Below, piece after piece: positions 26,014-34,977 of a DNA stretch of 64,000 nucleotides. The translations under genes were made by a program, and so were the position numbers. Where the stretch lies: the NCBI RefSeq assembly GCF_003992615.1, contig NZ_RZMY01000006.1:372001-436000 (forward strand). Reading direction: 5' to 3'. The DNA is from Flagellimonas beolgyonensis (lineage in GTDB: Bacteria > Bacteroidota > Bacteroidia > Flavobacteriales > Flavobacteriaceae). The notes under the pieces are model-generated. The model saw only the letters and a program-made list of their open reading frames with translations. It was not told the origin of the DNA and ran no database searches. Positions within the stretch are counted from its first letter, which is position 1; every line of letters starts with the position of its first letter.

Positions 26014-26388
26014 ATGTTCGACAAAAGTGTAAGAAAGATAGAAGAGACCATCAGAATATATTTTGATGGGCTCTTCTTTGGAGATATCGACAAACTCAAA
26101 AAGGCTTTTGACGCAGAATGCGTCCTGTTTGGTGACATTAATGGGGAATCTTATCGGAAATCCTTGGAAGATTACCTTGCGGGCGTTAAAAACAGAAAAA
26201 GTCCAAGTGAGTTGAAAGAGACCTTTAAAATGGAGATTTTGGCCATTGAAGTATTGGGCCACGTGGCCATTGCCAAATTACATGTGCCCATGCTGGGTTA
26301 TAATTATTATGATTTTCTGTCATTGACAGAGATTGATGGGGAATGGAAAATTGTGAACAAACTTTTTGTACATGTGGGTAATGTATAG
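26014..26388 (+). CDS. NTF2-like (lumazine-binding/SnoaL-type) protein
   Basis: A 124-residue protein with the NTF2-like pattern: helical N terminus (KIEETIRIYFDGLFFGDIDKLKKAF), a central SYRKSLEDYLAGV segment and a C-terminal sheet ending in FLSLTEIDGEWKIVNKLFVH. These small cone-shaped folds bind or isomerise hydrophobic ligands; no enzyme activity can be assigned. It begins 11 bp after the SDR gene and is followed by a strong terminator, so the two form one transcription unit. Confidence 0.75.
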   Translation: MFDKSVRKIEETIRIYFDGLFFGDIDKLKKAFDAECVLFGDINGESYRKSLEDYLAGVKNRKSPSELKETFKMEILAIEVLGHVAIAKLHVPMLGYNYYDFLSLTEIDGEWKIVNKLFVHVGNV

Positions 26389-26435
26389 TATTGTGATTTA
26401 TGGTTGTTCATATCTAAATTAAATTCCCTTGATAG

Positions 26436-26473
26436 TATATCCATTTCCAACTTTGGAAATGGATATATTTTTT
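26436..26473 (+). terminator. Intrinsic terminator after the SDR/NTF2 unit
   Basis: A 13 bp perfect stem (26436-26448 with 26455-26467), 6 nt loop, followed by six T. It lies 48 bp after the NTF2-like gene and closes the detoxification island. Confidence 0.88.
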
Positions 26474-26534
26474 AAAGCTTATACCAATTAAAAACTTTTG
26501 TAAACGAAAGAATTTTACCAAATAGTTAAGTTTG

Positions 26535-27644
26535 ATGAAACTACGTACCATAACATTACCGCTATATTTCTTTATTCAAGTATTTGCTTCTTTCGGACAA
26601 GTAAAAGACCCCTCTCCCAATGGTCACGCCCTGAATTACAAAGTTGATTCAATCATTGTCCATACGATGGACAAATATCATATTCCGGGACTGTCCATTG
26701 GCCTGGTCAAAAATGATTCCCTACTATACGCAAAAGGTTACGGTGTTGGCAAACTCGATAGCAACATTCGCGTAAACGAGAATTCCATTTTCCACACGGC
26801 TTCCATCAGTAAGCTTTTCACAGCAACTGCAATTGCCCAGCTTGTTGAAAAAAATGCAATCTCCTTGCAAAGCAAGCTTGTAGACATTGTCCCGGGATTA
26901 AGGATCAAGGATGAACAAATAAGGAATATAACCATAGGTACCTTATTGAACCATACATCAGGACTACCTGACATTAAAAATTACCAATGGAAAAACCATC
27001 ATACTTCAGAGGAAAGCTTAGCCCTGTACGTGCAAGGATTAAACCTTAAGCTCCGCTCAGAACCTTATTCTGAATACCATTACAGCAATTTGGGTTACGA
27101 TCTCCTTGGGTATATTGTGGAAAAAGTCTCTGGAATCAATTTTGAGCAATATGTTAAAGAAAACATCCTGGATCCAAGTGGGATGTCCTATAGTGACTTT
27201 CGATATGACAAGATTCCCGACTCGTTAAGAACCTATCCCCATTCCAAATCAATAATCACGGGTAAACCATTTGTCAGAAAGGTGTATCCCTATACCAGGG
27301 AGCATGCCCCGAGCAGTACCTTGAACGCATCAAGCAAAGATCTGAGTCGTTGGATGCTTTGGTTTCTTGAAACCGTCAGCCCAAAAAAATCCAACTCCAT
27401 TTACCATAAGATGCTTGAACCTTCCTTCGACCAACAAATACATATAGGTCTAGGCTTTCAACGCTATGATTTTTTGGGACGCCTTGCAGTGGGGCACTAT
27501 GGTGGCGACAAGGGATTTAGAAGTTTCCTTATCATGTTTCCCAATGAAAACATCGGTCTAGTTTTGCTGGCCAACTGTGATTACAATGAAGATTTCAGAC
27601 AAGAGATCATAACCCAAATAGCAAAACTGATCCTGATCGACTGA
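26535..27644 (+). CDS. Serine hydrolase, beta-lactamase/class C-like, exported
   Basis: A 369-residue protein with a signal peptide (about 1-21, ending FGQ). S90-x2-K93 (SISK), Y183-S-N185 and a late HYGG form the three motifs of class C beta-lactamases and related D,D-peptidases/esterases. ATG 26535 is preferred to the in-frame TTG at 26532. In Bacteroidota such proteins are often periplasmic esterases or peptidases with unknown substrates; beta-lactam hydrolysis is not shown. It is isolated, with a terminator upstream and 228 bp before the response regulator. Confidence 0.85.
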   Translation: MKLRTITLPLYFFIQVFASFGQVKDPSPNGHALNYKVDSIIVHTMDKYHIPGLSIGLVKNDSLLYAKGYGVGKLDSNIRVNENSIFHTASISKLFTATAIAQLVEKNAISLQSKLVDIVPGLRIKDEQIRNITIGTLLNHTSGLPDIKNYQWKNHHTSEESLALYVQGLNLKLRSEPYSEYHYSNLGYDLLGYIVEKVSGINFEQYVKENILDPSGMSYSDFRYDKIPDSLRTYPHSKSIITGKPFVRKVYPYTREHAPSSTLNASSKDLSRWMLWFLETVSPKKSNSIYHKMLEPSFDQQIHIGLGFQRYDFLGRLAVGHYGGDKGFRSFLIMFPNENIGLVLLANCDYNEDFRQEIITQIAKLILID

Positions 27645-27872
27645 CTTCCCGGAATCGATTAAGCCATCAGCTTCAATGGATATTCTGGGGCCAAGGGTAC
27701 TGTCAATGGCAGGGATTACCGTTTGCCAGCCAAAACCAAGTGATCACCACGGCATTCTGTTAAAATGTAAAATTCCTGTAAAGATTATCCAATTGGGTGG
27801 ACTTACTGTAGGATTTGAAACATTTAGAACGTGGTTACCCTTCATCCGAACAAACCTTTTAATTCGCCTGTA

Positions 27873-28583
27873 ATGAAGAATGTATTGATCATTGAAGATG
27901 ATTTGGCAATCGTGCAACTATTAAAGATCCATCTCCAAGACTTGGATTGCAACGTGGTTTCGGAGCAAAATGGATCCAAGGGCCTCCAAAAGGCAATGGA
28001 ACTAAATCCAGACCTGATCATACTCGATATTATGATGCCTGAGATGGATGGAATAGAAGTTTGCAAACAACTGAGGGCCAACGAAATACATTCCCCCATT
28101 ATGATGTTAACCTCACGTTCCGAAGAAATCGATAAAGTTCTGGGACTGGAGGTAGGCGCAGACGATTACCTTACCAAACCTTTCAGTGTGCGTGAATTTA
28201 TCGCTCGTATTAAGGCCATTTTTAGGCGACAGCAAATGGACAAACTGGAGGATCCCACCGAAAATAGCAAAACGCTGCAATTTGATTCCTTGATCATAGA
28301 TATTGAAATGCGGAAAGTGCTCTTGGAAGGTCGGCGCGTTGATCTTTCGCCCAAGGAATTTGAATTATTGGTCTTGTTGTCCTCCAACCCGGGTAAAAGT
28401 TATGATCGCTCAAAATTGTTGAACATGATTTGGGGTTATGATTTTCATGGATACGAACATACGGTGAATTCCCATATTAATCGCCTTCGTTCCAAAATTG
28501 AACCGGATATGGGAAAGCCAAAATTCATTTTAACCACTTGGGGAGTTGGGTATAAGTTCAACGAAGAATTGGTCCAATCCTGA
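27873..28583 (+). CDS. OmpR-family response regulator
   Basis: A 236-residue two-domain regulator. The receiver begins MKNVLIIEDDLAIV, has the phospho-acceptor Asp in LIILDIMMPEMDG, and the conserved TKPFSVRE Lys. The C-terminal winged helix (VDLSPKEFELLVLLSSNPGKSYDRSKLLNMIWGYDFHGYEHTVNSHINRLRSKIE) is of the OmpR/PhoB type. ATG 27873 is the family start; the frame extends upstream without support. The histidine kinase gene follows after 10 bp. Confidence 0.94.
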   Translation: MKNVLIIEDDLAIVQLLKIHLQDLDCNVVSEQNGSKGLQKAMELNPDLIILDIMMPEMDGIEVCKQLRANEIHSPIMMLTSRSEEIDKVLGLEVGADDYLTKPFSVREFIARIKAIFRRQQMDKLEDPTENSKTLQFDSLIIDIEMRKVLLEGRRVDLSPKEFELLVLLSSNPGKSYDRSKLLNMIWGYDFHGYEHTVNSHINRLRSKIEPDMGKPKFILTTWGVGYKFNEELVQS

Positions 28584-28593
28584 ACCTTTGTAT

Positions 28594-30087
28594 ATGAGAA
28601 GCGATGTTCTTACCACAAAATTTGTTGTAAAACTGATCCTATCCTTTTTTACCATTATTTTGATGGCGGGAATTGGTTATACCGTTACTTCAATCTATTT
28701 TTCAAATCAGTACTACTACCAAACCACGCAGCGGTTGAACGCCAGTCTTGCCCAAGATCTGATAACGGAAAAATTCAACAACAACCAACCTTTCGATTCG
28801 ACCGGAGCTGTTAATAAGGCGCTATTCGGTGATATTATGCACAATATGATGGCCGTTAACAGGGCCATTGAGGTGTACTTGCTGGACTCCGAAGGGCATG
28901 TGCAGTATTCTGTGGTACTGGATCATAATATGCCGAATACAGACCAAATACAAGTGGATTTGGAACCCATTCATACATTTATCCGTAACGATGGAAAAAA
29001 ATATGTTTTGGGCGATGATCCAAAAAATTTAGGGAGGCAGACCATTTTCTCCGCAGCCAAATTCCATAAAAATGGACACGAAGGCTATATCTACATTTTA
29101 CTGGCCGGAAACGATTATTGGGCCATTCGAAACGACCTATACAACGGTTACCTGGTCCATATCGGCCTTGGAGGATCCTTGCTAACTCTTTTCTTTGCCA
29201 CGCTTCTGGGGGTTTTGGCCATTTGGTATCTTACCCGAAGCCTCCGTGAAATCATTTTTGCCGCAAGGCGGTTTAAAGAAGGTGACTTGACATATCGCAT
29301 CCAGAATGCGGATAAAACGGACTTGGCCAATGTAGCAACAACCTATAACAATATGGCCGATACCATCCTTGCAGATATAGAAAAAATAAAATCGGTGGAG
29401 CAATTAAGGCAAGAATTGATAGCCAATATTTCCCATGACCTCCGTACTCCCCTTGCCATTATACAAGGGTATATTGAAACTTTGCATATGAAGGGGAATA
29501 CCCTGTCCGAGGAAGAGCAACAAAATTATATTAAGATCATATCCTCCGGTAGCGAGCGTCTTTCCAAATTGATCGCTCAGTTATTCGAGTATTCCAAATT
29601 GGAATCCAATCAGATCCAGCCTGAAAAAGAACCATTTCTGCTCAGCGAGCTAGCCAATGATATACACAGGGAATATTCCCTTTTGGCCGAGGAAAAGAAT
29701 ATCAATTTTAAAATAAATATCCCGGATAAGGTGCCATTGGTCTTTGCAGATATTTCTTTAGTGGAACGGGCCATACAAAACTTGATGGACAACGCCATCA
29801 AGTTCACCCCCAACAATGGTGAAATTGAAGTTAAGGTCGAGACAACAAACAACCATGTTAGGGTAATTATCCAAGATTCGGGCCCAGGGATCGATAAGAT
29901 AAACCAGCCTTTGATATTTGAGCGTTACCGACAGACCAAAACAGGCAAAGAGCATGAAGGTTCAGGTTTGGGACTGGCCATTGTAAAAAAAATAATGGAT
30001 ATACATGATAGTGCCATTACGGTGATCAGCAATCCCAACGAAGGAACGGCATTCAGTTTTGCCTTGCCCATTTATGGACAACCCTAA
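28594..30087 (+). CDS. Membrane sensor histidine kinase (EnvZ/PhoR type)
   Basis: A 497-residue kinase: membrane helix about 11-33, a periplasmic sensor of about 150 residues, second helix about 190-212, HAMP domain (TRSLREIIFAARRFKEGDLTYRI), HisKA with phospho-acceptor His in ANISHDLRTPLA, and HATPase (NLMDNAIKFTP, DSGPGID, GSGLGLAIVKKI). ATG 28594 was chosen because it starts just before helix 1. It pairs with the response regulator 10 bp upstream. The signal is unknown, and no target gene can be named from this window. Confidence 0.94.
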   Translation: MRSDVLTTKFVVKLILSFFTIILMAGIGYTVTSIYFSNQYYYQTTQRLNASLAQDLITEKFNNNQPFDSTGAVNKALFGDIMHNMMAVNRAIEVYLLDSEGHVQYSVVLDHNMPNTDQIQVDLEPIHTFIRNDGKKYVLGDDPKNLGRQTIFSAAKFHKNGHEGYIYILLAGNDYWAIRNDLYNGYLVHIGLGGSLLTLFFATLLGVLAIWYLTRSLREIIFAARRFKEGDLTYRIQNADKTDLANVATTYNNMADTILADIEKIKSVEQLRQELIANISHDLRTPLAIIQGYIETLHMKGNTLSEEEQQNYIKIISSGSERLSKLIAQLFEYSKLESNQIQPEKEPFLLSELANDIHREYSLLAEEKNINFKINIPDKVPLVFADISLVERAIQNLMDNAIKFTPNNGEIEVKVETTNNHVRVIIQDSGPGIDKINQPLIFERYRQTKTGKEHEGSGLGLAIVKKIMDIHDSAITVISNPNEGTAFSFALPIYGQP

Positions 30088-30204
30088 CAAATTATCGCTC
30101 AAATATCTAGCTGTGCACTCTGTTCAGAATTCCAAGTATGTATGCAATGCTGGCTTCTGGCAAAAAATGGGTTTGTTCCAACTTCCTGTATTCCGTACTG
30201 GGCA

Positions 30205-30756
30205 TTACCTAAGATCGGAAAGCTTATTCTCCTTGCGAAAACTATCGAAATCAAACCACTCCTTAATTTTTGTTCCATTCCTATATTTTTCAGCAGAGGT
30301 GATCTCTTCATGGTCATATTTTAAACAATAACCATTCTTTTGACCATTTTTGAGTTGACATTTATGATCGATCTGACCATTTACGTCATAAAACAGCCAC
30401 CAAAGATTCATCTTTCCATCTATAAAATGGCCTTCCTTTTCCAAAATACCATTGGAGGTATAGAAATACCAGTACCCACGCTTTAAATTGTTATTGAAGT
30501 GTCCCATTTGCATCACCTCTCCATTCTCATAATAAAACTTCCAATAATCTTGTTTCCCTTGGACATCTAGCCATCCTTCCGATTTAAGCGTGCCGTTCCC
30601 ATAATAGTTCCTTACATACTCCTTTGATACATCTGATATATGAATTGTGGAAATTGAACTTCCCAAAAAAAGTAAAAGCAATAATTGCACTGTCTTCAAA
30701 CTTGATTTTTTTAAAAGGAGTATTGGAAAAGGACACCTATTGGGTGCACTTTCCAT
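30205..30756 (-). CDS. MORN_2-type repeat protein
   Basis: A 183-residue protein on the minus strand with an N-terminal hydrophobic segment (about 20-40) and four or so repeats of the form YYxNGxLKSEGxxxxGKxxGYWxFY. This is the toxin-antitoxin-style MORN_2 repeat common in Bacteroidota. Such repeats have no assigned biochemical function. It converges on the histidine kinase gene with 117 bp between. The first 18 residues may be an artefact of a long start; a later Met is not available. Confidence 0.7.
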   Translation of the reverse strand: MESAPNRCPFPILLLKKSSLKTVQLLLLLFLGSSISTIHISDVSKEYVRNYYGNGTLKSEGWLDVQGKQDYWKFYYENGEVMQMGHFNNNLKRGYWYFYTSNGILEKEGHFIDGKMNLWWLFYDVNGQIDHKCQLKNGQKNGYCLKYDHEEITSAEKYRNGTKIKEWFDFDSFRKENKLSDLR

Positions 30757-31021
30757 TTCCTTTGTTTTTAGTTTCCACGAAGTAACGGGTTAATTATCAC
30801 GGAATCCTCACCATAAAGTTTAAAATGGCTACGCCGTTGCCAATAGTGGCCATGTACTTTCCGAAAATCTTCAATGCCCTATAATTTGAAGGTTTTGTGA
30901 CTTTTTTGAAACATATTACCATTTCATTTGTAATCACTTATCAAAACAAAGCGACCTATAACCAAAACAGCAATGAAAGTTTAGAAGGATAATGAAAACA
31001 CGCATAACAAAAACAAATTAC

Positions 31022-31744
31022 ATGAGAACCAACAAACCAATAATTCTTCTTTTCCTACTGTTGATTTCAACATTGGGGAAGGCACAGGATACTTCCCAAT
31101 TCTTTAAAAAGGCCGATACTTTTTTTGGTCAATATGTACAGGATGGTAAGGTAGCGTACCAGAAGATCAAAAAGCATCCCGATTCAATGACCGATTTGTT
31201 GGAGATAGCACGAGAAGTATCGGTTAGCACAAAAAATCCAAAAACCTACCAGGCCTTCTGGATCAACGCCTATAATTTACTGGTGATTAAAAGTGTTGTG
31301 GAGGCGTACCCTATCAACTCCCCGTTGGATGTCCCGGGCTTTTTTGATGCCAAGACCCACTTTGTTGGTGGAAGGAACCTTACTTTGAACGATATTGAAA
31401 ACAAACTTTTACGGGCGACATTTCCTAACGAACCTCGTTTTCATTTTGCCCTGGTCTGTGCCGGAAAGGGTTGTCCCCCTATTATAAACAAGGCTTATTT
31501 GCCTGAGACACTGGATAGCCAATTACAGCAACAAACAGCGTATTCCCTAAACAATCCACAGTTTATAAGGCTCCAGGATGGTAATGTGGGACTATCCCAA
31601 ATTTTTGAATGGTACGAGGGTGATTTTAAAAAAAATGGCAAAGGTTTTCTGGATTTCATCAATCCGTATAGAAAAAAGAAAATACCATCAGACACACCTA
31701 TCACTTTCTATCCTTACGATTGGTCGTTGAACGCATTGCCTTGA
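31022..31744 (+). CDS. DUF547 domain protein, exported
   Basis: A 240-residue protein with a signal peptide (MRTNKPIILLFLLLISTLGKAQ). FWINAYNLLVIKSVVEAYPINSPLDVPGFFD and ALVCAGKGCPPIINKAYLPETLD are the DUF547 hallmarks (a conserved Cys-Gly-x-Gly-Cys is visible). The function of this family is not known. ATG 31022 gives a compact signal peptide; an in-frame ATG at 30992 would add ten residues. A terminator follows. Confidence 0.85.
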   Translation: MRTNKPIILLFLLLISTLGKAQDTSQFFKKADTFFGQYVQDGKVAYQKIKKHPDSMTDLLEIAREVSVSTKNPKTYQAFWINAYNLLVIKSVVEAYPINSPLDVPGFFDAKTHFVGGRNLTLNDIENKLLRATFPNEPRFHFALVCAGKGCPPIINKAYLPETLDSQLQQQTAYSLNNPQFIRLQDGNVGLSQIFEWYEGDFKKNGKGFLDFINPYRKKKIPSDTPITFYPYDWSLNALP

Positions 31745-31807
31745 AACCTGCCCAAGAAATCTACAACGAACCCAACGATTCGATTTAAAAATCATCCTAA
31801 AACCATT

Positions 31808-31844
31808 AAATGGCTGCAATTCTTCTCGAACTGCAGCCATTTTA
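31808..31844 (+). terminator. Intrinsic terminator after the DUF547 gene
   Basis: Perfect stem AAATGGCTGCA / TGCAGCCATTT (31808-31818 with 31832-31842), 13 nt loop, T-rich tail. It lies 63 bp after the DUF547 stop codon. Confidence 0.8.
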
Positions 31845-31947
31845 TGTGATTCACACTTTGCGTAGTGTTCCCTTTCATTGAAGTTTAGTCGTTCACCCAG
31901 AAATTCTTTTGTTACATAACCGTGAAATTTTTGTGATAGGTTACCTG

Positions 31948-31955
31948 TAGGTTTG
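31948..31955 (+). promoter_or_regulatory. Candidate -7 element before the DM13 gene
   Basis: TAGGTTTG matches TAnnTTTG exactly, 79 bp before the DM13 start codon and after the preceding terminator. A TTG lies 14 bp upstream (31931-31933), shorter than the usual 19-20 bp spacing, so the call is tentative. Confidence 0.35.
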
Positions 31956-32034
31956 ATCTCGAAATAAAACAGGGATCAAAATGATCCAACTGATTTTTCA
32001 AAATCTAAATCCTAACTATTTAAAAATTAAATTG

Positions 32035-32496
32035 ATGAAAAGAAAATTTGCAATGTTATCGGGTATTTTGTCAGTATTTGCCTTTGTATTGGTAAGCTGT
32101 TCAGATGACGACGGTGAAACAATCACTATTGACACTTCCGTACCCGTCGGCACGTTTCAGGTGAGTCGTGAGGGATCATTGGTGGCCGAAAGCGGAACGC
32201 CAACCCAAGGAACCGTACAACTGGGTGTTGATTCACAAGGAACCAACTTTTTGCGCTTTGCCGAAAACTTTACCACTGAGTTGGGCACAGGTACAGTAGC
32301 CATTTATTTCTCCACCTCGGATACCTACACTGCAGATCCTGCCAATGGAAATCCTGACCTGAGATTGATCGGTAACGTGGAAAACAATGGTGAAATGTTC
32401 ATCCGGTTGAATGGAGCACCGGAAGCAAAATTTACGCACGTTATTTTATGGTGCGCCACGGCTAACATTCCGTTTGGTAACGCCGAACTCCAATAA
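32035..32496 (+). CDS. DM13-domain lipoprotein
   Basis: A 153-residue lipoprotein: signal peptide with lipobox VLVSC22 then an acidic SDDDGE tail. The remaining domain (LRFAENFTTELGTGTVAIYFSTSD ... LIGNVENNGEMFIRLNGA ... FTHVILWCATANIPFGNAEL) fits the DM13 domain, for which a redox/electron-transfer role with a conserved Cys has been proposed. ATG 32035 is chosen because it directly precedes a good lipoprotein signal; the frame extends 18 codons upstream. A hairpin terminator follows within 20 bp. Confidence 0.75.
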   Translation: MKRKFAMLSGILSVFAFVLVSCSDDDGETITIDTSVPVGTFQVSREGSLVAESGTPTQGTVQLGVDSQGTNFLRFAENFTTELGTGTVAIYFSTSDTYTADPANGNPDLRLIGNVENNGEMFIRLNGAPEAKFTHVILWCATANIPFGNAELQ

Positions 32497-32512
32497 AGTA
32501 AAAAATTTTAAT

Positions 32513-32576
32513 GCCTTCACAAACATGGCCCGAGAGCAATCTCAAACATTTGGCCATGTTTCTGGAGGCTTTTTTT
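32513..32576 (+). terminator. Long-stem terminator between the DM13 and barrel-protein genes
   Basis: An 18 bp stem (32513-32530 with 32552-32569) with one G-T wobble and one C-C mismatch, 21 nt loop, then a run of seven T. The stem ends 29 bp before the next start codon at 32598, so this terminator could attenuate, not fully separate, transcription into the next gene. Confidence 0.8.
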
Positions 32577-32597
32577 AATTCCAAAAACAGGACTCTA

Positions 32598-33455
32598 ATG
32601 AAAAAATACTGGTATGCCATCGTAGTGTTGGTAAGCATTATTCCCCAGCTCCAAGCGCAAAGCGGATGGACACGGAAAGCAAAAAGTTTTTATGTACAAA
32701 GTTCCATATCCCATTACTCTTCCAGAGACTACTATTCGACCGAAGGGACCTTGTTCAACAGTGGGAGCCGGTTCAACAGCAGCGCCCTTATTTTGTATGG
32801 TGAATATGGGATAACAAACCGCCTAACCGCTCTAGTGGATTTGCCTGCACTTATCTTGAACAGTTTCAATTCCACAGAAACCGTAGCGGGTGTTGGTAGC
32901 TTAAAAGCAGGTCTAAAATATAAATTGTTCAATGAGCTGCCCATTGCCATACAGGCCGATTTCGAAATACCGACAGATGATGGGACCAATTTTGCAAGAT
33001 CAAAGCAGCCCAACGCTTTGGGCACTTTTGACCGTATCAATTTACCCACTTCGGATGGTGAGTTCAATGTTTGGACCACGCTTGTGGGCTCCCATTCCTT
33101 TGGGCAGGGCAAAACGTATGCAAGTCTTTACACCGGAATCAATTTTAGGACCGAATCCTTTAGTAACCAGTTTCAAGCTGGTGGAGAAATCGGGCATCTT
33201 TTCTTTGAAAAACTTTATTTGATCGGAAAGCTCCGAATACTGGAAAAACTTTCATCAGGGGAAGGTAACCAAGGGGGATCGTTTCTTTACGGGGAGGGTA
33301 CTACCTTTACGTCTTACGGATTCAATGCCATCTACAAAACAGGCAAGCACATGAGCTTGATCGCTGCCTATTCCGATTATGCCGGGTTCATCGTAGAACG
33401 GAGAAATGTATATGATGGTCCAACTTTTTCCTTGGGTATTTCCTTTGAATATTGA
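32598..33455 (+). CDS. Outer-membrane beta-barrel-like protein, unknown function
   Basis: A 285-residue exported protein (signal peptide ending LQAQ) with alternating hydrophobic/polar strands and a C-terminal aromatic residue (GISFEY), typical of an outer-membrane barrel. VDLPALILNS and GLKYKLFNELPIAIQADFEIPT resemble the transporter-like or phenol-degradation MetA-pathway-type barrels of Bacteroidota. No specific family is claimed. ATG 32598 gives the signal peptide. Its position after the DM13 lipoprotein on the same strand suggests a functional link. Confidence 0.7.
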   Translation: MKKYWYAIVVLVSIIPQLQAQSGWTRKAKSFYVQSSISHYSSRDYYSTEGTLFNSGSRFNSSALILYGEYGITNRLTALVDLPALILNSFNSTETVAGVGSLKAGLKYKLFNELPIAIQADFEIPTDDGTNFARSKQPNALGTFDRINLPTSDGEFNVWTTLVGSHSFGQGKTYASLYTGINFRTESFSNQFQAGGEIGHLFFEKLYLIGKLRILEKLSSGEGNQGGSFLYGEGTTFTSYGFNAIYKTGKHMSLIAAYSDYAGFIVERRNVYDGPTFSLGISFEY

Positions 33456-33795
33456 TCTTTTCGAAGACAAGCTATCAATTTAGACCAATCCATACCTAGG
33501 TAAGGAAAGAATATGTAAGGGGAAATAATGACCAACTACCCTTTAAACCTCCAAGGAGCCCAGAGTTCTTTTGGAGGTTTTTAGTTTTTAAAAATCCTCT
33601 AGACGAACAACAACAGGTGAATTGGACGCCACAGGAGCGCTATAAAACCAATGCCCGAATCGTTTAATTGGGAACAAACGTATGTTGAAAAAGTTCGAAT
33701 GTTCTGTAATTATACCCCTCATTTTTCAACTAACACTATAGACAGGGTACCCTCTAAAACGCAATCTTTTCTTGACCAAGTCGAAAACAAACAAA
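33456..33795 (+). other. Intergenic stretch before the sigma-factor gene
   Basis: No gene is supported in these 340 bp. A terminator for the barrel-protein gene lies at 33545-33588. The rest is AT-rich, and no clear promoter pair was found. Confidence 0.5.
33545..33588 (+). terminator. Intrinsic terminator after the barrel-protein gene
   Basis: Stem AAACCTCCAA / TTGGAGGTTT (33545-33554 with 33571-33580), 16 nt loop, followed by a T-rich tail TTAGTTTTT. Confidence 0.8.
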
Positions 33796-34275
33796 ATGGA
33801 ATTCATGAATCGTGTGAATGAGTCCCAAGGAATCATCCACAAGGTTTGTCGGTTGTATTGTGATGACGAAATCCACAGACAAGACCTGTTTCAGGAAATT
33901 ATGCTGCAATTATGGAGGTCTTACCCCTCCTTTAAGGGAAAATCCAAATTTTCCTCATGGATGTACCGGGTGGCCTTAAACATTGCCATCCAAGATTTTC
34001 AAAAGGAGAAAAAACGAAAATATTTTTTCTTGCAAGCGTACGAATTCAAAGAACCACAACCATCCAATAACAAGGAATTTGACAATGAAATGGTACAACG
34101 ATTACACCAGGCCATTGCAAAACTCGACAAGGTGGAAAAAGCCATAATGCTGCTCCACTTGGATGAACTACCCAATGAGGAAATCGCAAAAATAGTGGGA
34201 ATCACGCAGAACCACGTTCGCGTAAAAATGACAAGGATACGAAAGAAAATTGCTAAGACTTTTAAAAATGAGTAA
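33796..34275 (+). CDS. ECF-type RNA polymerase sigma factor
   Basis: A 159-residue sigma-70-family protein. Region 2 is visible as HRQDLFQEIMLQLWRSYPSFKGKSKFSSWMYRVALNIAIQDF, and region 4 as KVEKAIMLLHLDELPNEEIAKIVGITQNHVRVKMTRIRKKI. ATG 33796 (MEFMNRV) is preferred to an in-frame TTG at 33772. Its last codons overlap the start of the membrane protein gene by 8 bp, an arrangement often seen for ECF sigma factors with a membrane anti-sigma partner. Confidence 0.92.
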   Translation: MEFMNRVNESQGIIHKVCRLYCDDEIHRQDLFQEIMLQLWRSYPSFKGKSKFSSWMYRVALNIAIQDFQKEKKRKYFFLQAYEFKEPQPSNNKEFDNEMVQRLHQAIAKLDKVEKAIMLLHLDELPNEEIAKIVGITQNHVRVKMTRIRKKIAKTFKNE

Positions 34276-34933
34276 TATGGAAATGACAACCTTAAAATTG
34301 GCATGGAGTATTTATCAAAAGGATATTTACGAACACGATACGGTACCAAAGGACAAGTTATTTAATCTGATACACGGGAAGTCAAAATCGGAAATTTCCA
34401 AAATCAAGAACGGTCTCATAATCAAGTTTTCAGTTGGGGCACTCTCCCTTTGTGCCTCAATCATTCTGTTGCTCATTGCTATATACAATCCAGTTAACAA
34501 TCCCCTGCATCCCATTTTTTCCATTCAAGAATCCATCATTCTTTTTGGGCTACTAGTACTATTGATCTTGGCCATGCTCTATTTCAATGTTCTGGCATTT
34601 TCAAGAATTGCAGCTTTAGAGCAATCTTCGGAAAGTTTGGCGCAAAATCTTAAAACGTTTATTGCTGCAATGAACAAAGCACTCCGGTTCAACCTGCTCT
34701 CTGATACGCTGGCAACGCCTTTAATCGGCACATGGGTTTATTATGGTTTTGCTTTTAGGAATTACGATTTAGGGATAAATATGAAAACCATATCATTGTT
34801 TTTTCTGCCGATAGGAATTGGTATGGTGTCCTATTTTATAAACAAGCTGATTCATCGTCTGAAATTTGGACCCTATTTGGACCGATTGAACCAATATGCG
34901 GAGACCTTAAAAAAAAATAGTCCAAAAGTGTAA
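34268..34933 (+). CDS. Membrane protein coupled to ECF sigma factor, possible anti-sigma factor
   Basis: A 221-residue protein with about 55 cytoplasmic N-terminal residues and four predicted helices (about 59-78, 88-108, 145-162, 170-188), then a cytoplasmic tail. I recognise no anti-sigma signature. Overlap with the sigma gene (ATG 34268 inside its last codons) makes a regulatory partnership plausible by position alone. An ATG at 34277 is an equally possible start. Confidence 0.65.
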   Translation: MSNMEMTTLKLAWSIYQKDIYEHDTVPKDKLFNLIHGKSKSEISKIKNGLIIKFSVGALSLCASIILLLIAIYNPVNNPLHPIFSIQESIILFGLLVLLILAMLYFNVLAFSRIAALEQSSESLAQNLKTFIAAMNKALRFNLLSDTLATPLIGTWVYYGFAFRNYDLGINMKTISLFFLPIGIGMVSYFINKLIHRLKFGPYLDRLNQYAETLKKNSPKV

Positions 34934-34977
34934 TTCTTGACTACCAAAACAAACTTACTGGGTAAAACCAATAAATA

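Noticed and set aside
31845-31855. TGTGATTCACA before the DM13 gene and a similar TGTGAGTCACA at 38407-38417
   Set aside because: The arms match Crp-type half-sites, but the spacer is 1 bp and not 6 bp, and no -7 element lies at the distance seen in the three accepted modules. The two copies are not placed alike relative to genes.
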